41,535 bases of DNA from NCBI GenBank assembly GCA_022827025.1, contig JAJDTT010000178.1, positions 1-41,535 on the forward strand, in the 5' to 3' direction. Each line of letters begins with the position of its first letter. Positions within the stretch are counted from its first letter, which is position 1. The position numbers were made by a program, and so were the translations under genes. This stretch comes from Acidobacteriota bacterium (GTDB lineage Bacteria > Acidobacteriota > UBA6911 > RPQK01 > JAJDTT01). The notes beneath the pieces are model-generated. The model was not told the origin of the DNA and did not search any database. It worked only from the letters and a program-made list of their open reading frames with translations. Below, in pieces: positions 24,753 through 32,791 of this stretch.

Positions 24753-25952
24753 ATGAATCGTCGTTACTGGCTTCGCCTTGGAGCCGCCGCGGGCACCATG
24801 TTCGGACTCGACGCCCTCTTTACCGCCCGGCGCACCAGCGCCGCGGCCGTCGGTCCCAACGACAAGATCAAGGTCACCAAGATCGAGACCTTCGTGCTGA
24901 CCAACACCTGGGTCTTCGTCAAGGTGTCCACCGACGCCGGGATCGTGGGCTGGGGCGAAATGCTCAAGGATGACGCCAAGGCGTGCGCCGCCGGGGCTCT
25001 GGAGGTGGGCGACTACCTGGTGGGCCAGGACCCGTGCCGCGTCGTGCACCATTGGCAGGCCATCCACCGCGGCGCCTTCTACCGCGGGGGCCCCATCAAG
25101 ACGGCGATCCTGAGCGGGATCGATCAGGCGCTCTGGGACATCAAGGGGAAGGTCTACGGCGTCCCGGTGTACAAACTGCTGGGGGGACCCACCCGGGACC
25201 GCGTCCGCGTTTACGGCAAGGTCAATGAGGAGACCGGCGTCAACGCCATCAAAGTCGGTCCGAACGCCATGGGACGCCAGGCGATCAAATACATCGAAGG
25301 TCAGAGATTCGTGGACGCCGTCGTGGAGAACTTCCGGGCGTTGCGCGAAAAGTACGGGGACGGCGTCGACATCGGTGTCGACTTCCACGGCGCCGTTCAG
25401 CCGCCGACAGCCATGTTGCTGGTCAAGGCGCTGGAACCCTACAATCCCTGGTTCTACGAGGAAGTGGTGCAGCCGCTCAACGTGGACGTGATGGCCGAAA
25501 TCGCCGCCAAGACCCATATCCCGCTGGCGACGGGAGAGCGCATCTTCACCAAGTGGGGATTCCGCGAGATCCTGGAAAAGCGCGCCGCCTACATCCTGCA
25601 GCCGGACGTCTGCTACGCGGGCGGCATCACCGAGCTCAGGCTCATCGCCGGAATGGCCGAGTCGTACTACTCTCCCCTGGCTCCCCACAATCCCAACGGC
25701 CCGGTGTCGCTGGCCGCCAGCCTCCAGATTGCGGGTTGCATCCCCAACTTCCTGATCCAGGAGCGCGGGGACATGGAGCATGACCTGCTGGCTGAACCGC
25801 TGGCTCCTGTCAAAAACGGTCATCGCCCGCTGCCGGCGGGTCCGGGCCTCGGCATCACCATCGACGAGGACAAGTTGATGGCCAGGGTCGGCGAACCCCG
25901 CGAGTCCCGGACCATTTACGATAAGGACGACGGATCCATCGTCGACTGGTAG
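24753..25952 (+). CDS. Enolase-superfamily sugar-acid dehydratase (galactonate-dehydratase-like), exported
   Basis: A 399-residue mandelate racemase/muconate lactonizing enzyme family member closest to D-galactonate dehydratase-like enzymes. After an N-terminal signal (MNRRYWLRLGAAAGTMFGLD, a Tat-like Arg pair), the capping domain includes VKVSTDAGIVGWGEM. The barrel carries metal ligands in GVDFHGAV (Asp), WFYEEVVQPLN (Glu) and TGERIF (Glu), with PDVCYAGGITE and the catalytic His in SPLAPHNPNGPV. The reaction would be loss of water from an aldonate to a 2-keto-3-deoxy acid. An export signal is unusual for this family. It is followed 52 bases later by the TIM-barrel gene. Confidence 0.85.
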   Translation: MNRRYWLRLGAAAGTMFGLDALFTARRTSAAAVGPNDKIKVTKIETFVLTNTWVFVKVSTDAGIVGWGEMLKDDAKACAAGALEVGDYLVGQDPCRVVHHWQAIHRGAFYRGGPIKTAILSGIDQALWDIKGKVYGVPVYKLLGGPTRDRVRVYGKVNEETGVNAIKVGPNAMGRQAIKYIEGQRFVDAVVENFRALREKYGDGVDIGVDFHGAVQPPTAMLLVKALEPYNPWFYEEVVQPLNVDVMAEIAAKTHIPLATGERIFTKWGFREILEKRAAYILQPDVCYAGGITELRLIAGMAESYYSPLAPHNPNGPVSLAASLQIAGCIPNFLIQERGDMEHDLLAEPLAPVKNGHRPLPAGPGLGITIDEDKLMARVGEPRESRTIYDKDDGSIVDW

Positions 25953-26004
25953 CCGTCTCCTCTCTCTGCGGCATACCGGGTAAAACCAAGGCTGGAATCA
26001 AGAC

Positions 26005-27246
26005 ATGATCAACAGGACACTATCGATCGCCGTTCCCTTCCTCATTCTCTCCCTGCCGCTCCAGGCCAAGGAGAAGCTCATGATCCTGAGTTGGGGCGAC
26101 GTCATCTGGCAACACAAGGGGGAGGGCACCGCGCAGCTCGACACCCCCGAGAAGGTGGTCGAGGCGGCCCGGATCTGGAAGGAGCGGGGAGTGGACCGGG
26201 TCCTGTTCCGGGCCGACGACTTCCGGGTGCTCCTCTTTCACCACATCAAACCCAGTTACAACAACGCCTACATTCAAGAGTGGTTGAAGACCACCAAACA
26301 GGCCTGGGAGCAGGGGCTGCTGGAAGTCGCCGTCAAGGCCATCCACGAGCAGGGCATGAAGGTCGACATGTGGATCACCATCTTCGACGAGGGATGCCCG
26401 GAGCACGTTCTCTACAGCGACTCCGATTTCTTTTCGTGGCAATCGCATTTCACCCGGGAGAACCCGCAGTTCCTCTCCGCCGACCGGTCTCTGACCGCCA
26501 ATCAGCGCAAGCACCACTGGGGCGTCATGGAGTACGCCTACCCCGAGGTGAGGGCCTACATGCTGAAGGTGATCCGCGCTTTCTCCGATCCTCTGGATTT
26601 CGACGGCGTCTTCCTCAGCGTGCGCTCGCACTCGCCGCCCGCCGAACACGCCGACCAGTTCGGGTACAACGAACCCATCGTCAAGGAGTTTCAGCGCAGA
26701 TACGGCAGGAACATTCTCCAGGCCAGCTTCGACCTGGAGAAGTGGAGGGAGCTCCGGGGCGAGTACCTGACCCAGTTTCTCAGCGAGGTGAAGGAGCACC
26801 TCCGCGCCAAGCGGCAGACCCTTTCCATCGGCGTGGCTCAGGGAGACTACATCGGGCCTCCCTTCGGCAACATGAAGCTGCAGTGGCGGCGGTGGATCAG
26901 CGAGGGGATCATCGACTCCCTGGTGGTGGGCCATATCACCAACGAGAGGGCCCGTTACCCCAACCGCACCCAGAGAGCCATGGGGTACATCCAGAACCAG
27001 GAAGAGGACATGGGCCTGCCGGCCATCGAGGACGCCGTTCGGCTGAGCTACGGTCCGCTCTGCAACCGTTTCGGAGTCGGCCTCTACCTGGCTCCCGGCG
27101 GTTTCCGCATGAGCTTCCGCCATCCCGCCTACGGAAGGGGCTCGCAGACGCCCGAGGTCCGCAAGTGCCTCATGGAAGCGTTCGAGAAGGATCCCGCCGT
27201 GAAGGGACTCGTCTACGGTTACGGGTCGGTCATGAAAGAACGGTAG
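26005..27246 (+). CDS. Exported GHL10-like TIM-barrel protein
   Basis: A 413-residue exported protein with a signal peptide (LSIAVPFLILSLPLQA) followed by a TIM-barrel-like pattern: ARIWKERGVDRVLFRADDF, AVKAIHEQGMKVDMWITIFD, then YAYPEVRAYMLKVIRAF and DFDGVFLSVRSHSPP. This resembles the GHL10/"family 10-like" secreted glycosidases in which a strand-end acidic residue follows a WITIFD-type strand. Candidate catalytic acids are the Asp/Glu in FDEGCPEH and the Asp in DFDGVF. The substrate is unknown. It follows the dehydratase in the same direction, probably as one operon. Confidence 0.65.
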   Translation: MINRTLSIAVPFLILSLPLQAKEKLMILSWGDVIWQHKGEGTAQLDTPEKVVEAARIWKERGVDRVLFRADDFRVLLFHHIKPSYNNAYIQEWLKTTKQAWEQGLLEVAVKAIHEQGMKVDMWITIFDEGCPEHVLYSDSDFFSWQSHFTRENPQFLSADRSLTANQRKHHWGVMEYAYPEVRAYMLKVIRAFSDPLDFDGVFLSVRSHSPPAEHADQFGYNEPIVKEFQRRYGRNILQASFDLEKWRELRGEYLTQFLSEVKEHLRAKRQTLSIGVAQGDYIGPPFGNMKLQWRRWISEGIIDSLVVGHITNERARYPNRTQRAMGYIQNQEEDMGLPAIEDAVRLSYGPLCNRFGVGLYLAPGGFRMSFRHPAYGRGSQTPEVRKCLMEAFEKDPAVKGLVYGYGSVMKER

Positions 27247-27285
27247 CGGGTTCCTTCCGCCGGGCGCGGCGCGACCCGATTCGGT

Positions 27286-28011
27286 TCACCGCATGTCGGC
27301 GACCCGGGCCTCGATCCGGAGAACGTCCATGGACAACCGGCCCGTCACCTCTTCTCCTTCGGGAAACCCGATGAAGGAGAAGCCGTAGCTCACGCATTCC
27401 CTCAGCACCCGGTCCAGGCTGGCCGGACCGGTCCAAGCCCAGGTGCGGGTCCACTTGGACTCGTCGTTCTCCAGGACGAAGGTATGGCGCCTTCCCCAGG
27501 TCCCCTGGGAGATGAGTATGGGATGGTCCGTGAAGTGCCAGCGGTTGTTCCCGATGTGAGCCCAGAAGTAGCACTGGGCGCCTTTGAGGTCCAGGTCGTC
27601 TCCCCGCAGGTTCACGGAAATCCGCGCTCCGCGCAGATCCAGCTTGGGGCCTCCCACCCACCGGCGGTAGAAGATCAGCGCCAGAATGGAATTGGGCTGC
27701 TCCGGGGTGTCGATTCTCCAGCGGGAGTCGTCGGTCCAGATGAATCCGGAACCGAAGGCGCCTCCCTTGGGTTCCCAACTCACCGGATGGAAGACATCGG
27801 AACCGCTCTCGACACCGCCGTCGTAGTCGTAGCTGTGCCAGCCTTCGCTCTTGCCCAGGCTGTCGAAGCCGCTGTAGAGAATGAGCCTGGCGCCTGGCTG
27901 GCCCGAACGGGAAGACGTCCGGTCCAGGCGGGACGGCGGCCGGCACGCTCCCGCCAAACCCAGCAGAAGCAGACAAACTACCCATCGGAGTCCACGCGGC
28001 TCTCGAATCAT
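27286..28011 (-). CDS. Lipoprotein, possible carbohydrate-binding or cleavage partner of the sulfatase
   Basis: A 241-residue protein with a lipobox signal (VVCLLLLGLAGAC), so it is membrane-anchored after export. The body is a beta-rich domain with alternating aromatic and charged residues (YSGFDSLGKSEGWHSYDYDG, SGFIWTDDSRWRIDTPEQ, FYRRWVGGPKLDLRGARISV, YFWAHIGNNRWHFTDHPI), similar in style to a concanavalin-like or carbohydrate-binding beta sandwich. The start ATG 28011 follows the sulfatase stop by only two bases, so the pair is co-transcribed. Binding of a polysaccharide substrate is a guess. Confidence 0.6.
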   Translation of the reverse strand: MIREPRGLRWVVCLLLLGLAGACRPPSRLDRTSSRSGQPGARLILYSGFDSLGKSEGWHSYDYDGGVESGSDVFHPVSWEPKGGAFGSGFIWTDDSRWRIDTPEQPNSILALIFYRRWVGGPKLDLRGARISVNLRGDDLDLKGAQCYFWAHIGNNRWHFTDHPILISQGTWGRRHTFVLENDESKWTRTWAWTGPASLDRVLRECVSYGFSFIGFPEGEEVTGRLSMDVLRIEARVADMR

Positions 28012-28013
28012 TC

Positions 28014-29483
28014 TCAAACCCTGCCTTTCTCGAAGGGCAGAACGGCCCACTTCTCTCCATGCCGCCGCAGCCAGGTGACCAGTTCTCCACGCAACCGGTC
28101 CGTGACTCCGGCCAGAGCCGGGTCGCCGATCCGGTTGCGGTGTTCCGTGGGGTCGGTCGCCAGATCCCACAGCTCGTTGGGACCGAACCCCTGGTTGCGC
28201 ATCACGTACTTGTAACGGGGCTCCCGGACGCAGTAGGTGTTGCCCAGGTAGGCGTAGACCCGGTCCACCCAGCCCGCCGGACGCCGTCCCCGCAGCAAGG
28301 GCCCGCACCTCCGGCCGCAGTAGTTGCCCTCCCGCGGCAGTCGAATGCCCAGCAGGTCGCAGAGGGTGGGCAGAATGTCGTAAAAGCTCACCAGTTCCCG
28401 GCGCACCGCGCCCGACTCGATCCTTCCCGGCCAGCGCCACAAGGTGGGAACCTGCAGAACCTCCTCGTACATGACCGGCGGCCAAGCCGCCTCTCCCTTG
28501 CTCCAGAGGCCGTGGCGGCCGTGCAGGTAGCCGTTGTCGCCCACGAACAGGACCAGTGTGTTTTCGGCCAGGCCGTTGTCGTCGAGGTAGTCCAGCATCC
28601 AGCCGATCCGGTCGTCGAGGGCGGTGGTGGAGGCGGCGGCGCCCCGCATGTTGGCGACCGGATCGTCCATCAATTCCGCCTCCCGCAGGGCGTCGCGCCG
28701 CTTGGGCTCGAAGCCCACCGACTCGAAGTCCTCTTGGGCATACAGGTCGTAGTACTTCTGGGGATGGCCTGCGTACGGCGTGTGCGGATTGAAGTGGGAC
28801 AGGGTGAGAAACCACGGCTCGCGCCGGTCCCGCACCTGCTCCAGAAAACGGATCCCCTCCTGGTGGATGAGGTCGGCGATGTAGCCTTTCTCAGACACCG
28901 GCTCCGTGCCTCGGAACATGTTGGGGTTCCGGTTCAGGTTGGGGCGGTCCTGCGTATACCAGAACCCGTATCCATGCTGGGGCCTGCCGTTTTCGCCCAG
29001 GTGCCACTTGCCGCTGTAGCCGCAACTGTATCCCTCCTCCTTCAGGAGGTCGGAGATGAAGATCTCGTCTCGCCAGCTCCGGGGAAGCCGCGCCTGTCCC
29101 TGAGGCGGATTGGCGATGGGCCGCGGCGTGAGCCAGTCGTGGATCCCGGTCTGGGGCGGAATCCGACCCGTCATCAGCGTGGCCCGGCTGGGAGAGCAGA
29201 TGGGGGTACAGACGAATCCGTTCTCGAACCGGGTGCCGCCGGCCGCCAGACGATCGATGTGGGGCGTCCAGATCACCCGGTTGCCGTAGCAGCCGGTCAT
29301 CCAGGCAGCCAGGTCGTCGGCAATGATGAGCAGCACATTGGGCCGTCTCTCCCGACCCCGGAGCAGCGACGGGGCCCCCAGGGCGGCGCCGGTCAAGGCC
29401 GCGGCCGTCTTCAAGACCTCCCGCCGGGACCGGCTCCTGGCGGAAGCAGGGCTCCCCGGGCTGGATCGAGGTTCTGAAGTCAT
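28014..29483 (-). CDS. Tat-exported type I sulfatase
   Basis: A 489-residue alkaline-phosphatase-fold sulfatase. A Tat-like signal (RSRREVLKTAAALTGAALG) is followed by PNVLLIIADDLAAW (metal ligands D56/D57) and the formylglycine site CSPSR (96-100), in which Cys is the residue oxidised by a formylglycine-generating enzyme or anaerobic sulfatase maturase. Further conserved strings include YSGKWHLGE and LVLFVGDNGYLHGRHGLWSKGE. It removes sulfate esters from sugars or other organics. The Met at 29483 is the start; longer in-frame starts overlap the divergent propeller gene. No maturase is seen in this window. Divergent from the propeller gene at 29563. Confidence 0.9.
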   Translation of the reverse strand: MTSEPRSSPGSPASARSRSRREVLKTAAALTGAALGAPSLLRGRERRPNVLLIIADDLAAWMTGCYGNRVIWTPHIDRLAAGGTRFENGFVCTPICSPSRATLMTGRIPPQTGIHDWLTPRPIANPPQGQARLPRSWRDEIFISDLLKEEGYSCGYSGKWHLGENGRPQHGYGFWYTQDRPNLNRNPNMFRGTEPVSEKGYIADLIHQEGIRFLEQVRDRREPWFLTLSHFNPHTPYAGHPQKYYDLYAQEDFESVGFEPKRRDALREAELMDDPVANMRGAAASTTALDDRIGWMLDYLDDNGLAENTLVLFVGDNGYLHGRHGLWSKGEAAWPPVMYEEVLQVPTLWRWPGRIESGAVRRELVSFYDILPTLCDLLGIRLPREGNYCGRRCGPLLRGRRPAGWVDRVYAYLGNTYCVREPRYKYVMRNQGFGPNELWDLATDPTEHRNRIGDPALAGVTDRLRGELVTWLRRHGEKWAVLPFEKGRV

Positions 29484-29562
29484 GGGCAAAATCTCAGTCC
29501 GAACGGTACACTGGACGGCGTCTCGCGCCAAGAGCCTGGACGTGTCCCGTACAAGCAAAACC

Positions 29563-31080
29563 ATGAGTCGGACGGTCTACAGCCTGGTTCCATGGCTGCT
29601 TCTGTGTTTCCTTCCCGGTTACGCGAAACCTTCTTCGGTTGGGACCGTCATCGACGTGGGGTCGAAGAAACAACTCTTCATCGACGACTTGTTCGTCGCA
29701 TCCTGGAATGGTGTCCGGCTGACCGTGAACCCGCCTCACAAGACCCGGGAGCGGAATCTCGTGCCCGATCCGGACCGTCCCTGGGAGGCGCTCCGCATGG
29801 CGTATCCCTGCACCGTCATGGAGGACCGGGGGAAATACCGGATGTGGTATGACGCCATGTACGACCGGCAACCGGAGGATCAGCTCCCCTACCGGCTCGT
29901 CTGCTATGCCGAATCGGACGACGGCATCGACTGGCGCAAGCCCATCGTGGGCGCGTACGCGTTTCGGGGCTCCAAGCGGAACAACATCTCGATCCCGACG
30001 GCTCCGGGAAGCGTGTTCATCGACCCCAACGCCCCGCCGGAGGAGCGTTACAAGTACTTTGGGAGAAACCGCGTGGCAATGCTCGAGGACCGGGTCGCCG
30101 GAGCCGGATCCTGGGTCTACGCGTCCGCCGACGGATTCAGCTTCAAGCCACTGTACGGAAGACCGGCCACGTGCCAGATCAGCGACACCCACGACGTCGC
30201 TTTCTGGGACCCGGTCATCGGTCGATACGTCGCCTACACCAAGTACATCGGCCACTTCGATTCCCAGGGCGCGCTGGTTCGGCCCGATCTCCCCACCGGC
30301 GTGAGGAAGGGCCGGAAGATCTGGCGCATGACCACCGATCGCCTGGACCGGTGGCCTGAAGCCAAGGTCGTCCTGGCCATGGACGCGGGGGACCCCCGGG
30401 ACGCCGACTTCTACAACTCCGCCGCAATCCGCTACCCGTACGCCGATCGGACCTATTTCGTCTTTCCCAGCGCCTATTACCACTTCGTCGGCGAGTCGGC
30501 GCGGCGCAACGACGGCCCCATGGACATTCAACTGGCAGTGAGCCGCGACGGTGTCCACTTTACGCGCCCCTCCCGGAGTCCCTTCGTGCGGCGAGGACGG
30601 GACGGGTCCCATGACAGCGGTCACATGTACATGGGCCGGGGCATGCTGCGCCGCGGCGACGAGTTGTGGATGTACTACGTGGGATTCGACTACACCCACG
30701 GCGACCGGGACGCACTGGAGGAGGGAGGCAACGGGGTGATCAGCCGGCTGGTCCTGAGGCTCGACGGATTCGTGTCTGCCGACGCGGACTATCGCGGGGG
30801 AGAGATTATCAGCCGGCCGATCCGTTTCCAGGGCAACCGTCTCGAGTTGAACATGGACGCGGGAGCCGGCGGGTCGGTCCAGGTCGCGCTCCTGGACCCG
30901 GAAGGCGAACCGATCCCGGGCTACACCCTGGAGGAGTCGCAGGCGCTGGGCGGGAATTCGGTTCGGCGTCTCGTGACCTGGCAGAAGGGATCCGATCTCT
31001 CGGAACTTTCGGGAAAACCGGTGCGCCTGCGCTGGAAACTCCGGGACGTGAAGCTGTATGCCTTTCAATTCCAGGATTAG
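29563..31080 (+). CDS. Secreted five-bladed-propeller glycosidase-like protein (paralogue 2)
   Basis: A 505-residue exported member of the same family as 7283-8767, with a signal peptide (VYSLVPWLLLCFLPGYAK). In order: LFIDDLFV (38-45), DRPWEA (71-76), YRMWY (92-96), CYAESDDGIDWRKP, NNI, RYKYFGR, DTHDVAFWDPVIGRYVAYTK, LAVSRDGVHF, then the C-terminal module LDGFVSADADYRGGEIISRP with VALLDPEGEPIPGYTLEES and a final RLRWKLRDVKLYAFQF. The Sec signal and propeller suggest extracellular or periplasmic action on a glycan. It is divergent from the sulfatase across 79 bases. No catalytic triad of GH43/GH32 can be pinned down with confidence. Confidence 0.75.
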   Translation: MSRTVYSLVPWLLLCFLPGYAKPSSVGTVIDVGSKKQLFIDDLFVASWNGVRLTVNPPHKTRERNLVPDPDRPWEALRMAYPCTVMEDRGKYRMWYDAMYDRQPEDQLPYRLVCYAESDDGIDWRKPIVGAYAFRGSKRNNISIPTAPGSVFIDPNAPPEERYKYFGRNRVAMLEDRVAGAGSWVYASADGFSFKPLYGRPATCQISDTHDVAFWDPVIGRYVAYTKYIGHFDSQGALVRPDLPTGVRKGRKIWRMTTDRLDRWPEAKVVLAMDAGDPRDADFYNSAAIRYPYADRTYFVFPSAYYHFVGESARRNDGPMDIQLAVSRDGVHFTRPSRSPFVRRGRDGSHDSGHMYMGRGMLRRGDELWMYYVGFDYTHGDRDALEEGGNGVISRLVLRLDGFVSADADYRGGEIISRPIRFQGNRLELNMDAGAGGSVQVALLDPEGEPIPGYTLEESQALGGNSVRRLVTWQKGSDLSELSGKPVRLRWKLRDVKLYAFQFQD

Positions 31081-31239
31081 TTCCTTGACCGAAGCCGTCT
31101 CGAGGATGCCCGCGCGCCCCGGATGATCGTCTACTGCACCCATCCGCGCGCCGCCCATCCGGCTCTGCCTCCAATGGAACTGCCGGAATGAAGGGCGAGG
31201 AGGTCCCGTAAAGACGTCGGTGCAGCGGCCCGGTCGAAA

Positions 31240-32730
31240 TCAGCGAAGAAACCGGATGGAGTAGAGATCGGCGTCCTTCAGGACAAACCGCAGGCGCACG
31301 GGTGTGGCGGACAGAGCGCTGAGATCGCGAGTCCGCGTCCAGCTCACCACCTGTTCCACCGAGTCGCCGAAAAGCTCCCGGGAATCCCGCAGCGAACAGC
31401 CGGGAATCGGCTTGCCTGCCTCGTCCTGGATCTCGACCCGGATGCTTCCGGCGGCCGACGTCGAATAGTTCAGGATCAGGCGCGAGCCGTTGAAGCGGAT
31501 GAGGCGAGTGGTCATTTCACCGCCGGCCAGGGGCGCCTGCACCGACACGAAGCCGTCCAGCCGGTAGGTGTACCGGCGCAGGCGGCTGGCCGGCCCCGAG
31601 TAGTAGCCTTCCGCGGCATAGATGGAGAGCTCGTCCGGTTCACCCGCTACGGATGAGGGAAGTGTGAGGATTCCCCAGCCGATCATGTTGTTGCGGGTGA
31701 CCCATCGCTCCGGCTGAAGCCCGGGGCGGATCACGGCTTCGCCCCAGCGGTGGAAACGAACACCGTCCCGGCTGCTCATGAAGACTCCGTCGGAGACTCC
31801 CGGGAATGGCCCGTCTCCATCTCTTTCGGGCAGGAACCGCTTGGGGAAACCCAGGTAGATGTGCGGTGCGCGGTCATACGGGCGGATCTGGTTCGTGTAG
31901 AGATGCTCCACCGGCGCTCCCGGATACTGCAGGAACACGGGCTCGGACCAGGTCAGAAAGTCGCGGGAGACGGCGGTCTTGACGTCGCGGACGCGCTGCC
32001 CCGTGGGATGGGTGCGTCCACTCCGAAGATAGCAGACGTAGCGCCCCCTCAGGCTGTCCCAGAAAGCCAGGTTCTGGGAATCGAGGGACATGTCTCCCTT
32101 GGGAATCACCGGCTCCTTGGCCAGGAGGGACCAGTGGATACCGTCGGGCGACTTCAGGGCGTAGACGCCGTCGTCCCCCCGGGCGATCGACTTGTACCGG
32201 GCGTCGGGAGAGGCATCGGGGTTGGTGTCCTTGAAGACCCCCATGGGATTCCGCTGTTCCGAGTCGGCCCAGGGGTCGTCCATCCAGACGATGTTGTTGG
32301 CGCGGGACCCTTCGTACTCGAACTGCCCCAGGTTGGGGCGTGTCCAGTGGATGCCGTCCCGGCTCTCGGCGTAGCAGACCAACACGTGCCGGACCTTCCG
32401 GCCCGGCTGGTAGTGCCGGCCCCCGTAGTACATGCGGTAGACGTCGCCGTCCCGGAACAGGGTGTGATGGGCGGTGAGGTTGCCCTCCCAGGGAGCATCG
32501 TGCACCAGGACCACCTCCCGGCGTTGGGGCTTGTGGAGCTGCAGGCGGGCGCCGCCGGAGAGCGACCGGATCAGGTATCGATCCACCAGGGGTTCCAGGC
32601 GCGAACCCAGATCGATGGGTTCGGAGGGCGGCTCTGACGCCAACGCCACGGCGAAGACGGCCATCCAGACTCCGCAGGCAGCGGACCGCCGTCGAAATGA
32701 ATTCCAGGATCTACCCAGGCATCGGACCAT
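31240..32730 (-). CDS. Secreted five-bladed-propeller glycosidase-like protein (paralogue 3)
   Basis: A 496-residue paralogue, very similar to the neighbour at 32792. Signal peptide at residues 15-32 (AACGVWMAVFAVALAS); DLGSRLEPLVDRYLI (40-54); DAPWEGN (78-84); GDVYRMYYGG; CYAESRDGIHWTRPNLGQFE; NNIVWMDD; LAFWDSLRGRYVCYLRSG; then APHIYLGFPKRFLP and FMSSRDGVRFHRWGEAVIRP. The C-terminal module begins LDGFVSVQAPLAGGEMTTRL and ends PVRLRFVLKDADLYSIRF. I chose ATG 32730 because GGAGGAG lies just upstream; the longer frame has no signal sequence. Divergent from paralogue 4 with only 61 bases between starts, so the two share a promoter region. Confidence 0.78.
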   Translation of the reverse strand: MVRCLGRSWNSFRRRSAACGVWMAVFAVALASEPPSEPIDLGSRLEPLVDRYLIRSLSGGARLQLHKPQRREVVLVHDAPWEGNLTAHHTLFRDGDVYRMYYGGRHYQPGRKVRHVLVCYAESRDGIHWTRPNLGQFEYEGSRANNIVWMDDPWADSEQRNPMGVFKDTNPDASPDARYKSIARGDDGVYALKSPDGIHWSLLAKEPVIPKGDMSLDSQNLAFWDSLRGRYVCYLRSGRTHPTGQRVRDVKTAVSRDFLTWSEPVFLQYPGAPVEHLYTNQIRPYDRAPHIYLGFPKRFLPERDGDGPFPGVSDGVFMSSRDGVRFHRWGEAVIRPGLQPERWVTRNNMIGWGILTLPSSVAGEPDELSIYAAEGYYSGPASRLRRYTYRLDGFVSVQAPLAGGEMTTRLIRFNGSRLILNYSTSAAGSIRVEIQDEAGKPIPGCSLRDSRELFGDSVEQVVSWTRTRDLSALSATPVRLRFVLKDADLYSIRFLR

Positions 32731-32791
32731 CGCGCTCCTCCGGGCAAAGAATACGAGAAGGGAGACGCCGCCGCATGTAGAATTCCAACCC

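Noticed and set aside
28059-29477. A 472-codon plus-strand frame opposite the sulfatase
   Set aside because: It is the antisense shadow of a sulfatase with an intact formylglycine motif.
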